62,932 nucleotides of DNA from Lachnospiraceae bacterium (GTDB taxonomy: Bacteria > Bacillota > Clostridia > Lachnospirales > Lachnospiraceae). The notes under the pieces were generated by a model. That model searched no databases. It had not been told where the DNA came from and was given only the letters and a program-made list of their open reading frames with translations. Shown piece after piece: positions 7,034 through 16,196 of the stretch. Where the stretch lies: NCBI GenBank assembly GCA_017540605.1, contig JAFYAS010000061.1:1-62932 (forward strand), written 5' to 3'. How positions within the stretch are numbered: position 1 is the stretch's first letter; every line of letters begins with the position of its first letter. Position numbers and translations under genes: made by a program.

Positions 7034-8317
7034 ATGAGAAGAGCAAAAAAGGCGCTAATGGTATTGGGAACATTAGCCTTACTCGTGAACTTTCCTGTCG
7101 GAAAGTCTGCTACTGTAGACGCAGCAAATGCATGGAGTGGAAGTCATTTTGGGATGGATTTCGATTATGATGAATCGAGTAGATTCGAGAAGTCCAGCTG
7201 GGCAAACGGAGATATGTTTGATTGCACCTGGAAACCCGGCAATGTGAAGTTCAACAACGGACAGATGGCACTCACCATTGATAGAGATTGGAGCGGTTAC
7301 ACAGCCGGAGAATACAGAACAAAGGATTATTTCGGCTATGGTCTCTATCAGGTAAGCATGAAGCCTATATCAAATCCCGGAGTTGTATCTTCATTCTTTA
7401 CCTACACAGGTCCCAGTGACGGAACAAAGTGGGATGAGATCGATATCGAGTTCTTAGGCTATGACACAACCAAGGTACAGTTCAATTATTATACAAATGG
7501 AGTAGCTAATCATGAGTATCTTTATAATCTGGGCTTTGACGCGTCTAAGAGCTTCCATACATACGGATTCAACTGGTATCAGGGAGGAATCACCTGGTAT
7601 GTTGACGGCAAGGCAGTTTACACAGCAACCAGAGATATCCCCAATACACCCGGAAAGATCATGATGAATGCATGGCCCGGCAAGGGAGTTGACGACTGGC
7701 TTAAGCCCTTCAACGGAAGAACAGGTCTTACCGCATATTATGACTGGGCTTCGTACGATGCACCGGATGGAAAGACCACAACTGTTGTGAGCAACAACAC
7801 AAATAACAATAACAACAATAATAATTACAGCAACAATAATAACAACTACAGCAGCTCTTCAAACCAGAGCTCAGGAGCCCTTTTTGACAGCACAAAGACC
7901 TACAAGATCATCAACAAGAACAGCGGTCTTGCGGTTGATGTAAATCGTAACGGAAGAAACAACGGTGAGAACATCCTTCAATACAGATACAAGGGTTCAG
8001 ATAATCAGAGATGGACTATTGAGCGTCAGTCAAATGGTTATTATATCATCAAGAACAGATCCACCGGAAAGGTTTTGACAGTTCAGGATAATGCAACCTG
8101 GGATGGAGCAAATATCTGTCAGTGGGATTATTATGGAAATGCAAGCCAGGAGTGGAGCTTTGTTGCATCGAGAAATAACACTTATAAGATCATCAACAAG
8201 GCAAGCGGAAAGTGCTTAAATATCGCCTGGGGCAGCAAGGATAATAGTGCAAATATTGAGCAGTACAAGGATGTTGACAGCGACGGACAGTTATTCTGGA
8301 TCGATGCTGCAAATTAA
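7034..8317 (+). CDS. Secreted GH16 beta-glucanase (lichenase-like) with ricin-type lectin domain (CBM13-like)
   Basis: A 427-residue exported enzyme. The start at 7034 follows AAGGAGAAGAAAA and begins a signal peptide (basic MRRAKKA, then a hydrophobic stretch, cleavage near VDAANA). Residues about 30-250 are GH16, with the catalytic DEIDIEFLG motif of lichenases (both Glu present) and family motifs such as [14 protein letters not shown]. An Asn/Ser-rich linker leads to a ricin-B-type lectin module (about 290-425) with QxW-like repeats (DNQRWTI, ASQEWSF). It should cut mixed-linkage beta-1,3-1,4-glucan outside the cell. It is a lone plus-strand gene with its own terminator. Confidence 0.93.
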   Translation: MRRAKKALMVLGTLALLVNFPVGKSATVDAANAWSGSHFGMDFDYDESSRFEKSSWANGDMFDCTWKPGNVKFNNGQMALTIDRDWSGYTAGEYRTKDYFGYGLYQVSMKPISNPGVVSSFFTYTGPSDGTKWDEIDIEFLGYDTTKVQFNYYTNGVANHEYLYNLGFDASKSFHTYGFNWYQGGITWYVDGKAVYTATRDIPNTPGKIMMNAWPGKGVDDWLKPFNGRTGLTAYYDWASYDAPDGKTTTVVSNNTNNNNNNNNYSNNNNNYSSSSNQSSGALFDSTKTYKIINKNSGLAVDVNRNGRNNGENILQYRYKGSDNQRWTIERQSNGYYIIKNRSTGKVLTVQDNATWDGANICQWDYYGNASQEWSFVASRNNTYKIINKASGKCLNIAWGSKDNSANIEQYKDVDSDGQLFWIDAAN

Positions 8318-8350
8318 ATAGCATATACCCTATCCCTTCCTTAATATACG

Positions 8351-8383
8351 AGTCGGATTCCCTTTGGGGATCCGACTTTTTTT
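8351..8383 (+). terminator. Terminator of the GH16 gene
   Basis: GTCGGATTCC and GGGGATCCGAC pair around a CTTT loop and are followed by seven T residues. Confidence 0.88.
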
Positions 8384-8415
8384 CCTATATCTACTTTGCA
8401 AGCAGCAATTTTCGA

Positions 8416-9591
8416 TCATTCAAACATAAAACTCATCTTGTCATATATCCTCTTAAAATCCACCACACATTTTCCGTCCCAAATTGCTACCGGTATAGTA
8501 TCTTCAAAGGTGTATTCACAAGGTTCCATTGACTTTTCAAAATTGTAGACGATCACCTTTTTGTGATCCGGAAGAACTATCCAATATTCTCTGACACCGG
8601 CATGCTTATATTTGTTCATCTTTTTGAACATATCCATATACCAGTTACTTGGCGAAAGCACCTCAACAACAAGATCAGGCGCTCCGACAATCCTTGCCTT
8701 TGTGATCTTATCTCTATCACAGACCACTAATACATCCGGCTGCACCATAGTTTTATCGTCACAGTCGAGCTGAACATCAGTGGGTGCAACGAAGGGAATA
8801 CAAGATCCTTTATGTTCATCGATATATCTCTGAAATTCCGAACTGATCAGATAACCTATCCTTTGGTGAATAGTTGTTGGCGCTGCCATATCATAAAACT
8901 CGCCATCAATAAGCTCAACCCTTGTTCCCTCAGGTAAGGCAATATAATCGTCGATGGTCTTCTCTTTCTTTTCTTCAGCAGACGAACCATAGCTATATGG
9001 CGCTATCGGCTCACAGACCATCAGCTTTTCATCATCGGAATCACCTTTAAGATAATCCTTCACTGCAGTTTCATAAAGGTTATTACCCTCCCTATCTATC
9101 ACAACTATCACAGGGAGATTCTCTACCTCAAGTTTTCTGATAGCCTCGGTTCCGAGATCCTCGTAGGCCACTACCTCGGCTTTTTTTATGCATTTGGAAA
9201 GCAGGGCTCCTGCTCCGCCTACTGCCGCAAAATATACGGCTCCTTCTTTTTTCATAGCTTCTATCACAGCATCTGAACGCTTGCCCTTTCCTATCATGCC
9301 CTTCAAGCCCTTTGAAAGCATAAGAGGGGTATATTTATCCATCCTTGATGCTGTGGTGGGACCTGCAGAGCCTATGACCTGGCCTTCTCTCGCCGGCGTG
9401 GGGCCAAGATAGTAAATTATATTGCCGTTAAGATCTATGGGCAATTTCTCCCCATTTTGTAAAGCCTCAAACATACGAAGGTGGGCTGCATCTCTTGCAG
9501 TATAGATCACACCGGAAATATAGACATAGTCTCCGGCCTTTAAGTCATTTACGATCTCGTCATTTATCGGTGCAGTAATGTGCTTATCCAT
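8416..9591 (-). CDS. Fumarase (class I) beta subunit fused to a Uma2-family nuclease domain
   Basis: A 391-residue fusion. Residues 1-182 are the C-terminal/beta part of iron-sulphur fumarate hydratase (SGVIYTARDAAH, YYLGPTPAREGQVIGSAGPTT, MIGKGKRSD, AVGGAGALL). After a charged linker, residues about 212-388 match Uma2 (DUF820), a PD-(D/E)XK-fold domain: QPDVLVVCD gives the Asp, VVEVLSPS the Glu, with EYWIVLP downstream. Free-standing beta subunits end near residue 185, so the second half is extra. The gene starts 3 nt after the DegV-kinase stop codon (RBS AGAGGA) and is last in an operon that begins with the alpha subunit. The fumarase half should catalyse fumarate/malate interconversion with the alpha subunit; the role of the nuclease-like half is unknown. 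Confidence 0.88.
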   Translation of the reverse strand: MDKHITAPINDEIVNDLKAGDYVYISGVIYTARDAAHLRMFEALQNGEKLPIDLNGNIIYYLGPTPAREGQVIGSAGPTTASRMDKYTPLMLSKGLKGMIGKGKRSDAVIEAMKKEGAVYFAAVGGAGALLSKCIKKAEVVAYEDLGTEAIRKLEVENLPVIVVIDREGNNLYETAVKDYLKGDSDDEKLMVCEPIAPYSYGSSAEEKKEKTIDDYIALPEGTRVELIDGEFYDMAAPTTIHQRIGYLISSEFQRYIDEHKGSCIPFVAPTDVQLDCDDKTMVQPDVLVVCDRDKITKARIVGAPDLVVEVLSPSNWYMDMFKKMNKYKHAGVREYWIVLPDHKKVIVYNFEKSMEPCEYTFEDTIPVAIWDGKCVVDFKRIYDKMSFMFE

Positions 9592-9594
9592 TTT

Positions 9595-12500
9595 TTAATC
9601 CTCTTTTCCAAATATTTTTCCAATTGGCTTTATATAGCTTCTAAAATCAGCCATGATCTTTTTATGATAATCCATGATATAGCCAAAATTCTCCTCTGTT
9701 CCGGCCTTCTCAAGACTATAGGCCTTTTCTCCAAGCTCATCAAGCCCCACAAGCCTTGATGAACTCTTAAGGGAATGCACCTTAATGATATAATTCTCCC
9801 AATCCTGAGACGCAAAATATCCGTCAAGCTCCTCGGTCTCGCTCTTAAGGCTCTCGTAATACATCTCTAAAACCTCCATAAAGGTTTCCTCGGAGCCACA
9901 CTGGGCTATACCCTTTTCTTTGTCAAGTTCGGGAACTCCCTTAAAGCCCTTATGGGAAGTATCCCCATCTTGGTCTTCCGTTGACGAAGAACCCTCTGAC
10001 TTACTATCAGCTTCCGAAACCGAAACCTCCGGAAAGAATAGCTCCTCATATCCCTGTGACTTGTCAACAATGATTCCATTATCTGAAGCCTTAGGCGGTT
10101 TCGAAACATCAGGCTCAGTCTTTTCAAAAGCATACCGCATTTCCTCAGATGCCTCAAAAAAGGCTTGCTCCGCCAGCTCTTGCTTGATCTCCTCTTCGTA
10201 AAGCTCCTCACCTCTTATAAGCATAGAGCTTAAATTATATGAATACTCTCCCTTATCCATATACATGATCCCGACAGATCCGGGACCGCAGTTTAAGGCA
10301 AGAACTGCAGACGCCTTCTGAAATACTATATTCTTAAATGCATACCTCTTTTTGATCTGAGCTTCTATAAGCTTTAAGGTATCAGCTGTAAGATCAGAAT
10401 ATACCACAAATATCACATCAAGATCGGGATCTTCAAATCTCGGAAGAGCAAAGTCAACATACTTGGTATATCGTTTCTCCGCGTCTCCCACACTAAGCCT
10501 CTTGATAGAATAATTACCCTTGCTGAACCTTATATATGGCCAAATAGAAAGAGTTCGCATTATATTTATCAAGCTGCTTTTAAAAATACCCGTCTTCTGA
10601 ATAAAGAAGGAGCCGTCTGCCACAAAGCTGCAATGGAATCTTGTACGCACTCTCTCGATCTCTTCTATGATCCTATCCGGATTCTCACCCCTCATAGCCA
10701 TCTGATGAGCCAAAAGGACAAGCATTCCTATAGCACTTGAATTGAGGCCCGAATCGACAACGCTGACATTTCCATAGGACTGCGCAGCAGCCTCAGCTCT
10801 TTTATGATCCTTGCTGACATCAGCTGAAACAGAAATATAGATCACATTGTGAGCCTTCATAAGCTCTTTACCGAAGAACTCTTCATATTCTTCCACAGAG
10901 GGCGCTGCAGAATCAAATTCAACTCCATCCTTCATATAACGGACGACTTCATCTGTTTCAACCTCTATTCCGTCATAATACTGCTTTTTATCCATATGGA
11001 CGACAAAGGGAATAATATCTATCTGGTATTCCTTTAGCAGAGATTTTGGAAGATCGCAAAGGCTTCCCGAAGTGATGGCAACCGGAAGCTTTTTTCCATA
11101 GTTTTCAAATGTATTGGTATAAAGACTTGTACTGCCCTTGCCCTCTGCCAGAGTAACCTTTGTCTCCGGCAAATGAGATAAAAGCATTTCCTCAAGCTGA
11201 ACACCCGAAACCGGCTTTACAAGATAATCATCAAAGCCACTTCTTGAATATAGCTCCCTATTTTCACTTCCTCCATTTGCAGTAAGTACAATAATGGGAA
11301 CCCGATTGTTGAGTCCTCCCGGCTGTTTCTTTATAAACTGCATACACTCAACGCCATCCATTTCAGGCATCAAATGATCCATTAAGATCACATCATAGCT
11401 GATATCCTTTGTAAGCGAAAGTGCTTTCTCTCCACTGGTGGCCGTATCGATAGTAATTCCCGTCCCGGCAAGGAGCTTTTTCTCAACCTCCAGATTCATG
11501 ATATTGTCATCGACTATCAATATCCTTGCGTCAGCAGCCGTGAATTTGGACTCGTAAATGGCTTCACCTCTTGTGCTCTTGGTGTTTCTGATATTCACCT
11601 CACCAACAGCCTTTTTGTTGCTTATCTTCTGCTCAAGTGTCACCACAAATGTAGATCCCTGAGTATAGATAGAGTTGACCGTCACCCTTCCGCCCATCAG
11701 CTCAACAAGCTGCTTTACGATAGAAAGGCCAAGACCGGTTCCCTCTATCCTTGTAGTCTTCTCCTCTTCAATCCTCTTGAATGCATCAAAGAGATAAGGA
11801 ATAGCGTCCTGTTTTATTCCCATACCGGTGTCTATAACGGAAAGGATCAGATTGATGGTATCATCACTCATCTTCTCACTTTCAACACGGAGAGTCACGG
11901 AACCCTCCTTGGTATATTTCACAGCGTTATTTAAAAGATTTACAAGTATCTGCTTTATGCGAACCTCATCACCATAAAGCTCGGAAGGCATAGAAGGGTC
12001 TATCTCTATCTTGAATTCCAATCCCTTCTGCTCAGTCCTCATCCACATCATATTGACGATCTCGGAAACCAAGGCGGAAACGCTATAATTCACAGGCACG
12101 ATATCCATTTTCCCCGCTTCGATCTTGGAATAATCAAGGATATCATTTATCAGGGAAAGTAGCATCCTACCGGCACCCTGTATGTTCGCGGCATCTCGTA
12201 AGATCTCGTCTGATGCATCCTCCTGTCTAAGTATTACTTCATTTAGTCCGAGTATGGAATTTATGGGAGTTCTGATCTCATGACTCATGCTGGAAAAGAA
12301 ATGATTCTGAGCCTTGATCAGCTCCTCGGTTTTTCTCATTCCTTCTACGGCTCTCTTGTTCTCCTCAACGAAAAGCCACTCCTCGAACCATACCATCATA
12401 CAGCAGACCACGCCAACCAAGATAAGGGACAAAAGCGAATCCTTATAAAAAAGCGCGCGATCATGCTGGCTTATAAGCTCAGGATTGAAATAACCGTGAA

Positions 12501-12924
12501 GATAAAAGCCACAGCTTTCGATTGTCAGTATGGAAAGCACCACCGGTCTCCATTTTCCGCTTAAAACAAGTCCGGTATAGAGATATGCGAAAATGATCCA
12601 GGTAACGCCACCACCCTCTACACCGCCTCCGAAATAAAAGAGAACGGGTAAAAGAAGAAAAATGATTCCCAAAACCACAACCCTTATGGCAATGATCACC
12701 TTATTTTTTCTTACACAGATAAATGTGATCAGTAATGTCGATACTATGGTGATAACAAGTGAAATGATCTCCACTATATTATCACCAAATACTATATCTC
12801 CTATAAGCGCAAACATGGCCACAAAATCAGAGATAAGGGTGAGCACGATAAATACTCTCTCCTTAAAGCTCCTTGAAGGATCTTTCAGTCTGGTTGCTAT
12901 AGCGTTATATATCCGCGTGATCAT
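9595..12924 (-). CDS. Hybrid sensor histidine kinase with internal DegV domain and C-terminal HPt
   Basis: A 1109-residue membrane kinase. Order: about six hydrophobic helices (20-185), DHp with the phospho-His in MSHEIRTPIN (about 215), ATPase domain (310-435, LLNNAVKYT and GTGLGLSI), receiver (467-585, phospho-Asp in ILMDHLMPEMDG about 516), a complete DegV-like fold (about 612-890: LCDLPKSLLKEYQID, YYDGIEVET, VVDSGLNSSAIG), an acidic linker, and an HPt domain (1010-1100, HSLKSSSRLVG, His about 1050). DegV proteins bind fatty acids. Start 12924 is chosen because AGGAGGTGCGCT precedes it and its ATG overlaps the TGA of the upstream kinase. No DNA-binding output is present; the HPt should pass phosphate to an unlinked regulator. 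Sensing of fatty acid is inferred from the family. Confidence 0.9.
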   Translation of the reverse strand: MITRIYNAIATRLKDPSRSFKERVFIVLTLISDFVAMFALIGDIVFGDNIVEIISLVITIVSTLLITFICVRKNKVIIAIRVVVLGIIFLLLPVLFYFGGGVEGGGVTWIIFAYLYTGLVLSGKWRPVVLSILTIESCGFYLHGYFNPELISQHDRALFYKDSLLSLILVGVVCCMMVWFEEWLFVEENKRAVEGMRKTEELIKAQNHFFSSMSHEIRTPINSILGLNEVILRQEDASDEILRDAANIQGAGRMLLSLINDILDYSKIEAGKMDIVPVNYSVSALVSEIVNMMWMRTEQKGLEFKIEIDPSMPSELYGDEVRIKQILVNLLNNAVKYTKEGSVTLRVESEKMSDDTINLILSVIDTGMGIKQDAIPYLFDAFKRIEEEKTTRIEGTGLGLSIVKQLVELMGGRVTVNSIYTQGSTFVVTLEQKISNKKAVGEVNIRNTKSTRGEAIYESKFTAADARILIVDDNIMNLEVEKKLLAGTGITIDTATSGEKALSLTKDISYDVILMDHLMPEMDGVECMQFIKKQPGGLNNRVPIIVLTANGGSENRELYSRSGFDDYLVKPVSGVQLEEMLLSHLPETKVTLAEGKGSTSLYTNTFENYGKKLPVAITSGSLCDLPKSLLKEYQIDIIPFVVHMDKKQYYDGIEVETDEVVRYMKDGVEFDSAAPSVEEYEEFFGKELMKAHNVIYISVSADVSKDHKRAEAAAQSYGNVSVVDSGLNSSAIGMLVLLAHQMAMRGENPDRIIEEIERVRTRFHCSFVADGSFFIQKTGIFKSSLINIMRTLSIWPYIRFSKGNYSIKRLSVGDAEKRYTKYVDFALPRFEDPDLDVIFVVYSDLTADTLKLIEAQIKKRYAFKNIVFQKASAVLALNCGPGSVGIMYMDKGEYSYNLSSMLIRGEELYEEEIKQELAEQAFFEASEEMRYAFEKTEPDVSKPPKASDNGIIVDKSQGYEELFFPEVSVSEADSKSEGSSSTEDQDGDTSHKGFKGVPELDKEKGIAQCGSEETFMEVLEMYYESLKSETEELDGYFASQDWENYIIKVHSLKSSSRLVGLDELGEKAYSLEKAGTEENFGYIMDYHKKIMADFRSYIKPIGKIFGKED

Positions 12925-14987
12925 AGCGCACCTCCTTTGATCCGAGATGACCGGCCGGCAAAACAAGCGGTCATTGTTCTTTCAAAATCCCTTGTGTTGA
13001 TAGGCTTGCTGATAAAGCCGTCAAAGCCCTCACTTAGAAACATCTCCCTTGCTCCACTTATAGCATTGGCAGTCAAAGCTATTATCTTCACACCCTTGCC
13101 CTGATTTACAGCCAAATCACGGATCTTCTTCATAGCCTCTACACCATCCATCTCAGGCATCATATGATCCATGAATATCACATCATATTCATTGGTGGCG
13201 AATTTCTCGATAGCTTCCATACCGCTTGATGCAGTATCAACAAGCATCTTATATTCCTTGAAAAGTCCGGTGGCAACTACCAGATTCATAGGCTCATCAT
13301 CCACTACAAGAGAACGGAGTCCATCAAGCTCTGCGATTTTTTCTTCCACTCCGAATCCGTATGATGATATTTCTCTGATCTCTCTATTGAGAGCTCCTAT
13401 GATAGAATATGAATTTAACGGCTTCGGCAACAGAGTTACACGGCTGTCGTTCTTTAACTTAAATCCTCTGTCAGAGATCACAGCTACAGCTATGCCCTCC
13501 TTGGTGATCTTTTCAAAGTATGCGGGATCAGCCAGATATTCCTCTTCACCCATAAAGATGTGAGTGATATCATTTCGATCTAAGATCTTATTGATCTCCT
13601 TTTTAGCAGGAGCAAAAAACAGATCGATCCTATATGCAGCCGCGATATCGGTGGCAAGGCGCTTATAATACTCTCTGGTCTTGATGCTCTTTTTGTCATT
13701 GGGCGACATATGGAAAAGAGCATTTATATGAGCATTGTTGTCAAGAGGGAGACAGGGTTCGGGATCTACTATCTCCTGTGCTATGCTTATCCGCACAGTT
13801 GTACCCAGGCCCTTTTCACTCTCGATAGTAACAAAGCCCTTCATTTCACGCACAAATCCATATACCACGGGAAGCCCCAAGCCGATACCGCCGGTACTAC
13901 GATTTCTTTTTCTGTCTATCTGATAAATACCCTTTGAAATTCTTTCCAGATCAGAGGAAGCCATACCTATACCGGTATCAGTCACCTCTATGATCAGATT
14001 GATACCGTAGTCTCTTTTGATACCGGTTACCTTTAAGAATACACAACCGGCTTTTGTGTACTTAAACCCATTGCTAAGCAAATGCCTGATGATCTTGTCT
14101 ATTTTTCCGGCATCGCCCCTCATCATATTGGGAATGTCGGGATCCAGTTCTACAATAAGCTCTACCTTGCTTTCGTTTTCCACATTTCTTCTGTCGACCA
14201 CTATATCATTTAACAATGAGGTGATCATATATTTGTCGTTTTCAAGTACAACATTACCCCTTTGAATCTCACTGTAATCCTGGATATCCTCGATCTGATG
14301 GGACAGACGAAGTCCTGCGTCCCTGATAGATGCGATGTCCTCCCTCTCCTCTTTTTTCAAAATGATACCGCTCATACCATTTATCACATTTACAGGGGTA
14401 CGAAGCTCATGAGAAACATTCACAAGGAAATCCTCGGTCTCTATCTTGTCAGCCTCCCTTTCAGCACTCATGCGCAAAAGCTCGCCCTTGTCTTTGTTTA
14501 ATCTCTTTATGAATTCAACGATGATCCTGTATTCACAGATAAGAGCTACTGAATGAAATGAAACTCTGGCGATGTTTAGTGAATCCATCTCCACATTATG
14601 AGTTGTGATGGAGAGTATGACCTGTATCACCATGAGTATAAAGAATTCCGTAAGAAAAAGCACCTGAAATTCCTTCCGTCCCGTAAGGGCGAAGGTGACC
14701 ATCAGATACGATATGACCACGAACACATCAAAAAAGCTGGTATAGTGAACTCCATGATAAAAAGCCACCAGCACGGAGAATACAAAGAAATAATTCTCTC
14801 TGGCAGTATATGAACCATACTGAATGATATGGATAAACCATGCAGCCGCCAATCCGAATATAACTACCGGCGGAACCCAGAACTCCCAATCAAGCATGAT
14901 ACTGACTGAGATAAGTCCTATACAGCCTACGGAAATAGTGGCAAGCATAGTGTTGTGCGCTTTAGTATCACGAGTGGAATTGTCCAT
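12921..14987 (-). CDS. Hybrid sensor histidine kinase with a degenerate and an intact receiver
   Basis: A 688-residue membrane kinase. Residues about 15-155 contain five to six hydrophobic helices and no recognisable extracytoplasmic domain. DHp follows (VNVSHELRTPVN, His193), then the ATPase domain (about 255-405, GIGLGLPVV). Residues about 450-540 look like a receiver that has lost its phospho-Asp but keeps the LLPKPLN lysine region, and residues 557-675 are a true receiver (VVDDEPMN, Asp607 in IFMDHMMPEMDG). It lacks an HPt, which the co-expressed downstream kinase has. The gene lies 19 nt after fumarase alpha and overlaps the DegV-kinase by 4 nt, so the two kinases are translationally coupled. 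The RBS is weak (GTAGGTTA). Confidence 0.88.
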   Translation of the reverse strand: MDNSTRDTKAHNTMLATISVGCIGLISVSIMLDWEFWVPPVVIFGLAAAWFIHIIQYGSYTARENYFFVFSVLVAFYHGVHYTSFFDVFVVISYLMVTFALTGRKEFQVLFLTEFFILMVIQVILSITTHNVEMDSLNIARVSFHSVALICEYRIIVEFIKRLNKDKGELLRMSAEREADKIETEDFLVNVSHELRTPVNVINGMSGIILKKEEREDIASIRDAGLRLSHQIEDIQDYSEIQRGNVVLENDKYMITSLLNDIVVDRRNVENESKVELIVELDPDIPNMMRGDAGKIDKIIRHLLSNGFKYTKAGCVFLKVTGIKRDYGINLIIEVTDTGIGMASSDLERISKGIYQIDRKRNRSTGGIGLGLPVVYGFVREMKGFVTIESEKGLGTTVRISIAQEIVDPEPCLPLDNNAHINALFHMSPNDKKSIKTREYYKRLATDIAAAYRIDLFFAPAKKEINKILDRNDITHIFMGEEEYLADPAYFEKITKEGIAVAVISDRGFKLKNDSRVTLLPKPLNSYSIIGALNREIREISSYGFGVEEKIAELDGLRSLVVDDEPMNLVVATGLFKEYKMLVDTASSGMEAIEKFATNEYDVIFMDHMMPEMDGVEAMKKIRDLAVNQGKGVKIIALTANAISGAREMFLSEGFDGFISKPINTRDFERTMTACFAGRSSRIKGGAL

Positions 14988-15006
14988 TAACCTACAAAAA
15001 CCCCCT

Positions 15007-15849
15007 TTATATCACCCTATGAGAGTGTCTGTTCACATGACAGCAAATGTTTACCGAACAGGGCATACCCGCAATATGCGTGGGATATGTCTCAATGTTG
15101 ACCTTCAGTGCCGTAGTCTTTCCCCCAAGACCTCCTGGACCTATGCCAGTCTTATTTATAAGCTCTAATATCTCTTCTTCCAATTCCTTTATATGAGGCT
15201 TGTCAGAGGGAGTATTGAAATCTCTGGTCAATGCCTTCTTTGCAAGAATGGCGGATTTTTCAAAATCTCCTCCGAGTCCCACTCCTACAACCATAGGCGG
15301 ACATGCATTGGGGCCTGCATCCTTCACAGCCTGTAATACAGCATTCTTCACGCCCTCTACCCCATCTGCAGGCTTTAGCATAAACACACGGCTCATATTC
15401 TCGCTGCCAAAGCCCTTGGGGGCAACCGTGATATCTACCTTGTCACCCTCCACTATCTCATAGTGGATGATGGCAGGAGTGTTGTCCTTTGTATTCTCTC
15501 TGATAAGCGGATCGGCTACAACTGATTTTCGGAGGTACCCTTCCGTATAGCCCTGTCTTACACCTTCATTTATGGCATCGGTAACAGAGCCTCCTGTAAA
15601 ATGGATCTCCTGACCAACCTTGATAAAAATAATAGCCATACCTGTATCCTGGCAAATGGGTATCCTATCCTCAGCTGCAATATCCATATTCTCCACAAGC
15701 TGATCAAGTATCTGCTTGCCAAGCCTTGAGTCTTCTTCATCCTTAGCTTTCTTTATAGCACCGCACACATCATCGGTAAGCTTAAGATTCGCCTCGATGC
15801 ACATCTCTTTTATATTACCTGTTATCTCAGAAACATCTATATCTCGCAT
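15007..15849 (-). CDS. Fumarate hydratase class I, alpha subunit
   Basis: A 280-residue protein with the N-terminal half of iron-sulphur fumarase. The three cluster cysteines are visible in CQDTGMAI, NACPPMVVGVGLGG and AGMPCSVNICCH; IGPGGLGGKTTA is the family's glycine loop. With the beta subunit encoded 5.4 kb downstream in the same operon it should form the enzyme that hydrates fumarate to malate; tartrate-type dehydratases are close relatives and cannot be excluded. Length is usual for a separate alpha subunit. RBS is GGGAGAGAGAT. Upstream, 15850-15940 is AT-rich and holds a short AAAAATC-ATA-GATTTTT hairpin but no promoter that I would defend. Confidence 0.9.
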   Translation of the reverse strand: MRDIDVSEITGNIKEMCIEANLKLTDDVCGAIKKAKDEEDSRLGKQILDQLVENMDIAAEDRIPICQDTGMAIIFIKVGQEIHFTGGSVTDAINEGVRQGYTEGYLRKSVVADPLIRENTKDNTPAIIHYEIVEGDKVDITVAPKGFGSENMSRVFMLKPADGVEGVKNAVLQAVKDAGPNACPPMVVGVGLGGDFEKSAILAKKALTRDFNTPSDKPHIKELEEEILELINKTGIGPGGLGGKTTALKVNIETYPTHIAGMPCSVNICCHVNRHSHRVI

Positions 15850-15939
15850 ATCTCTCTCCCTGTGTCATATTGTAAACCTACATACTTCTATATTTTATCA
15901 CAAAACAGTTAAAAATCATAGATTTTTGTGCGTACATAA

Positions 15940-15973
15940 AATCAAAACGGGAAGCCCTTTTGGTGGCTTCCCG
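15940..15973 (-). terminator. Terminator after the small 65-residue protein gene
   Basis: CGGGAAGCC and GGCTTCCCG form a 9-bp stem, followed on the minus strand by TTTTGATTTT. It separates the upstream transcription unit from the fumarase operon. Confidence 0.85.
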
Positions 15974-15980
15974 TCCTATC

Positions 15981-16178
15981 TCATGTTTCATATAATGCCA
16001 TACTTTCTCTGACAAGAGGTGGCTTTTGATATAGCTTACGTTCTATCTTCATTTTCCTCGTTTTAAGAAACTCGATGGTCTTTGTTGCATTCTCCTCTTC
16101 AGCAAGCTTTAAGGCTTCTTCTACAAGATCAAGCTGGTCAAAAAGGTAATTGTTTATCTCTTTCTCATTTGTAGGCAT
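15981..16178 (-). CDS. Small helical protein of unknown function (65 aa)
   Basis: A short, mostly helical, charged protein with a heptad-like pattern (FDQLDLVEEALKLAEEE) and no signal peptide. I do not recognise a family. It is very likely real: a strong RBS (AAAGGAGGCGATTTT) precedes the ATG, the gene follows the 217-residue protein gene after 18 nt, and a clear terminator comes directly after its stop codon. Its position suggests it works with the upstream protein. Confidence 0.7.
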   Translation of the reverse strand: MPTNEKEINNYLFDQLDLVEEALKLAEEENATKTIEFLKTRKMKIERKLYQKPPLVRESMALYET

Positions 16179-16196
16179 AAAATCGCCTCCTTTTAT

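Noticed and set aside
7800..7860. AAC/AAT-rich repeated stretch in the GH16 gene
   Set aside because: It encodes an Asn/Ser linker between catalytic and lectin domains, common in secreted enzymes; not a CRISPR or mobile repeat.
15850..15940. Promoter for the fumarase operon
   Set aside because: Several AT-rich hexamers are present, but none has a matching -35 at 16-18 nt.
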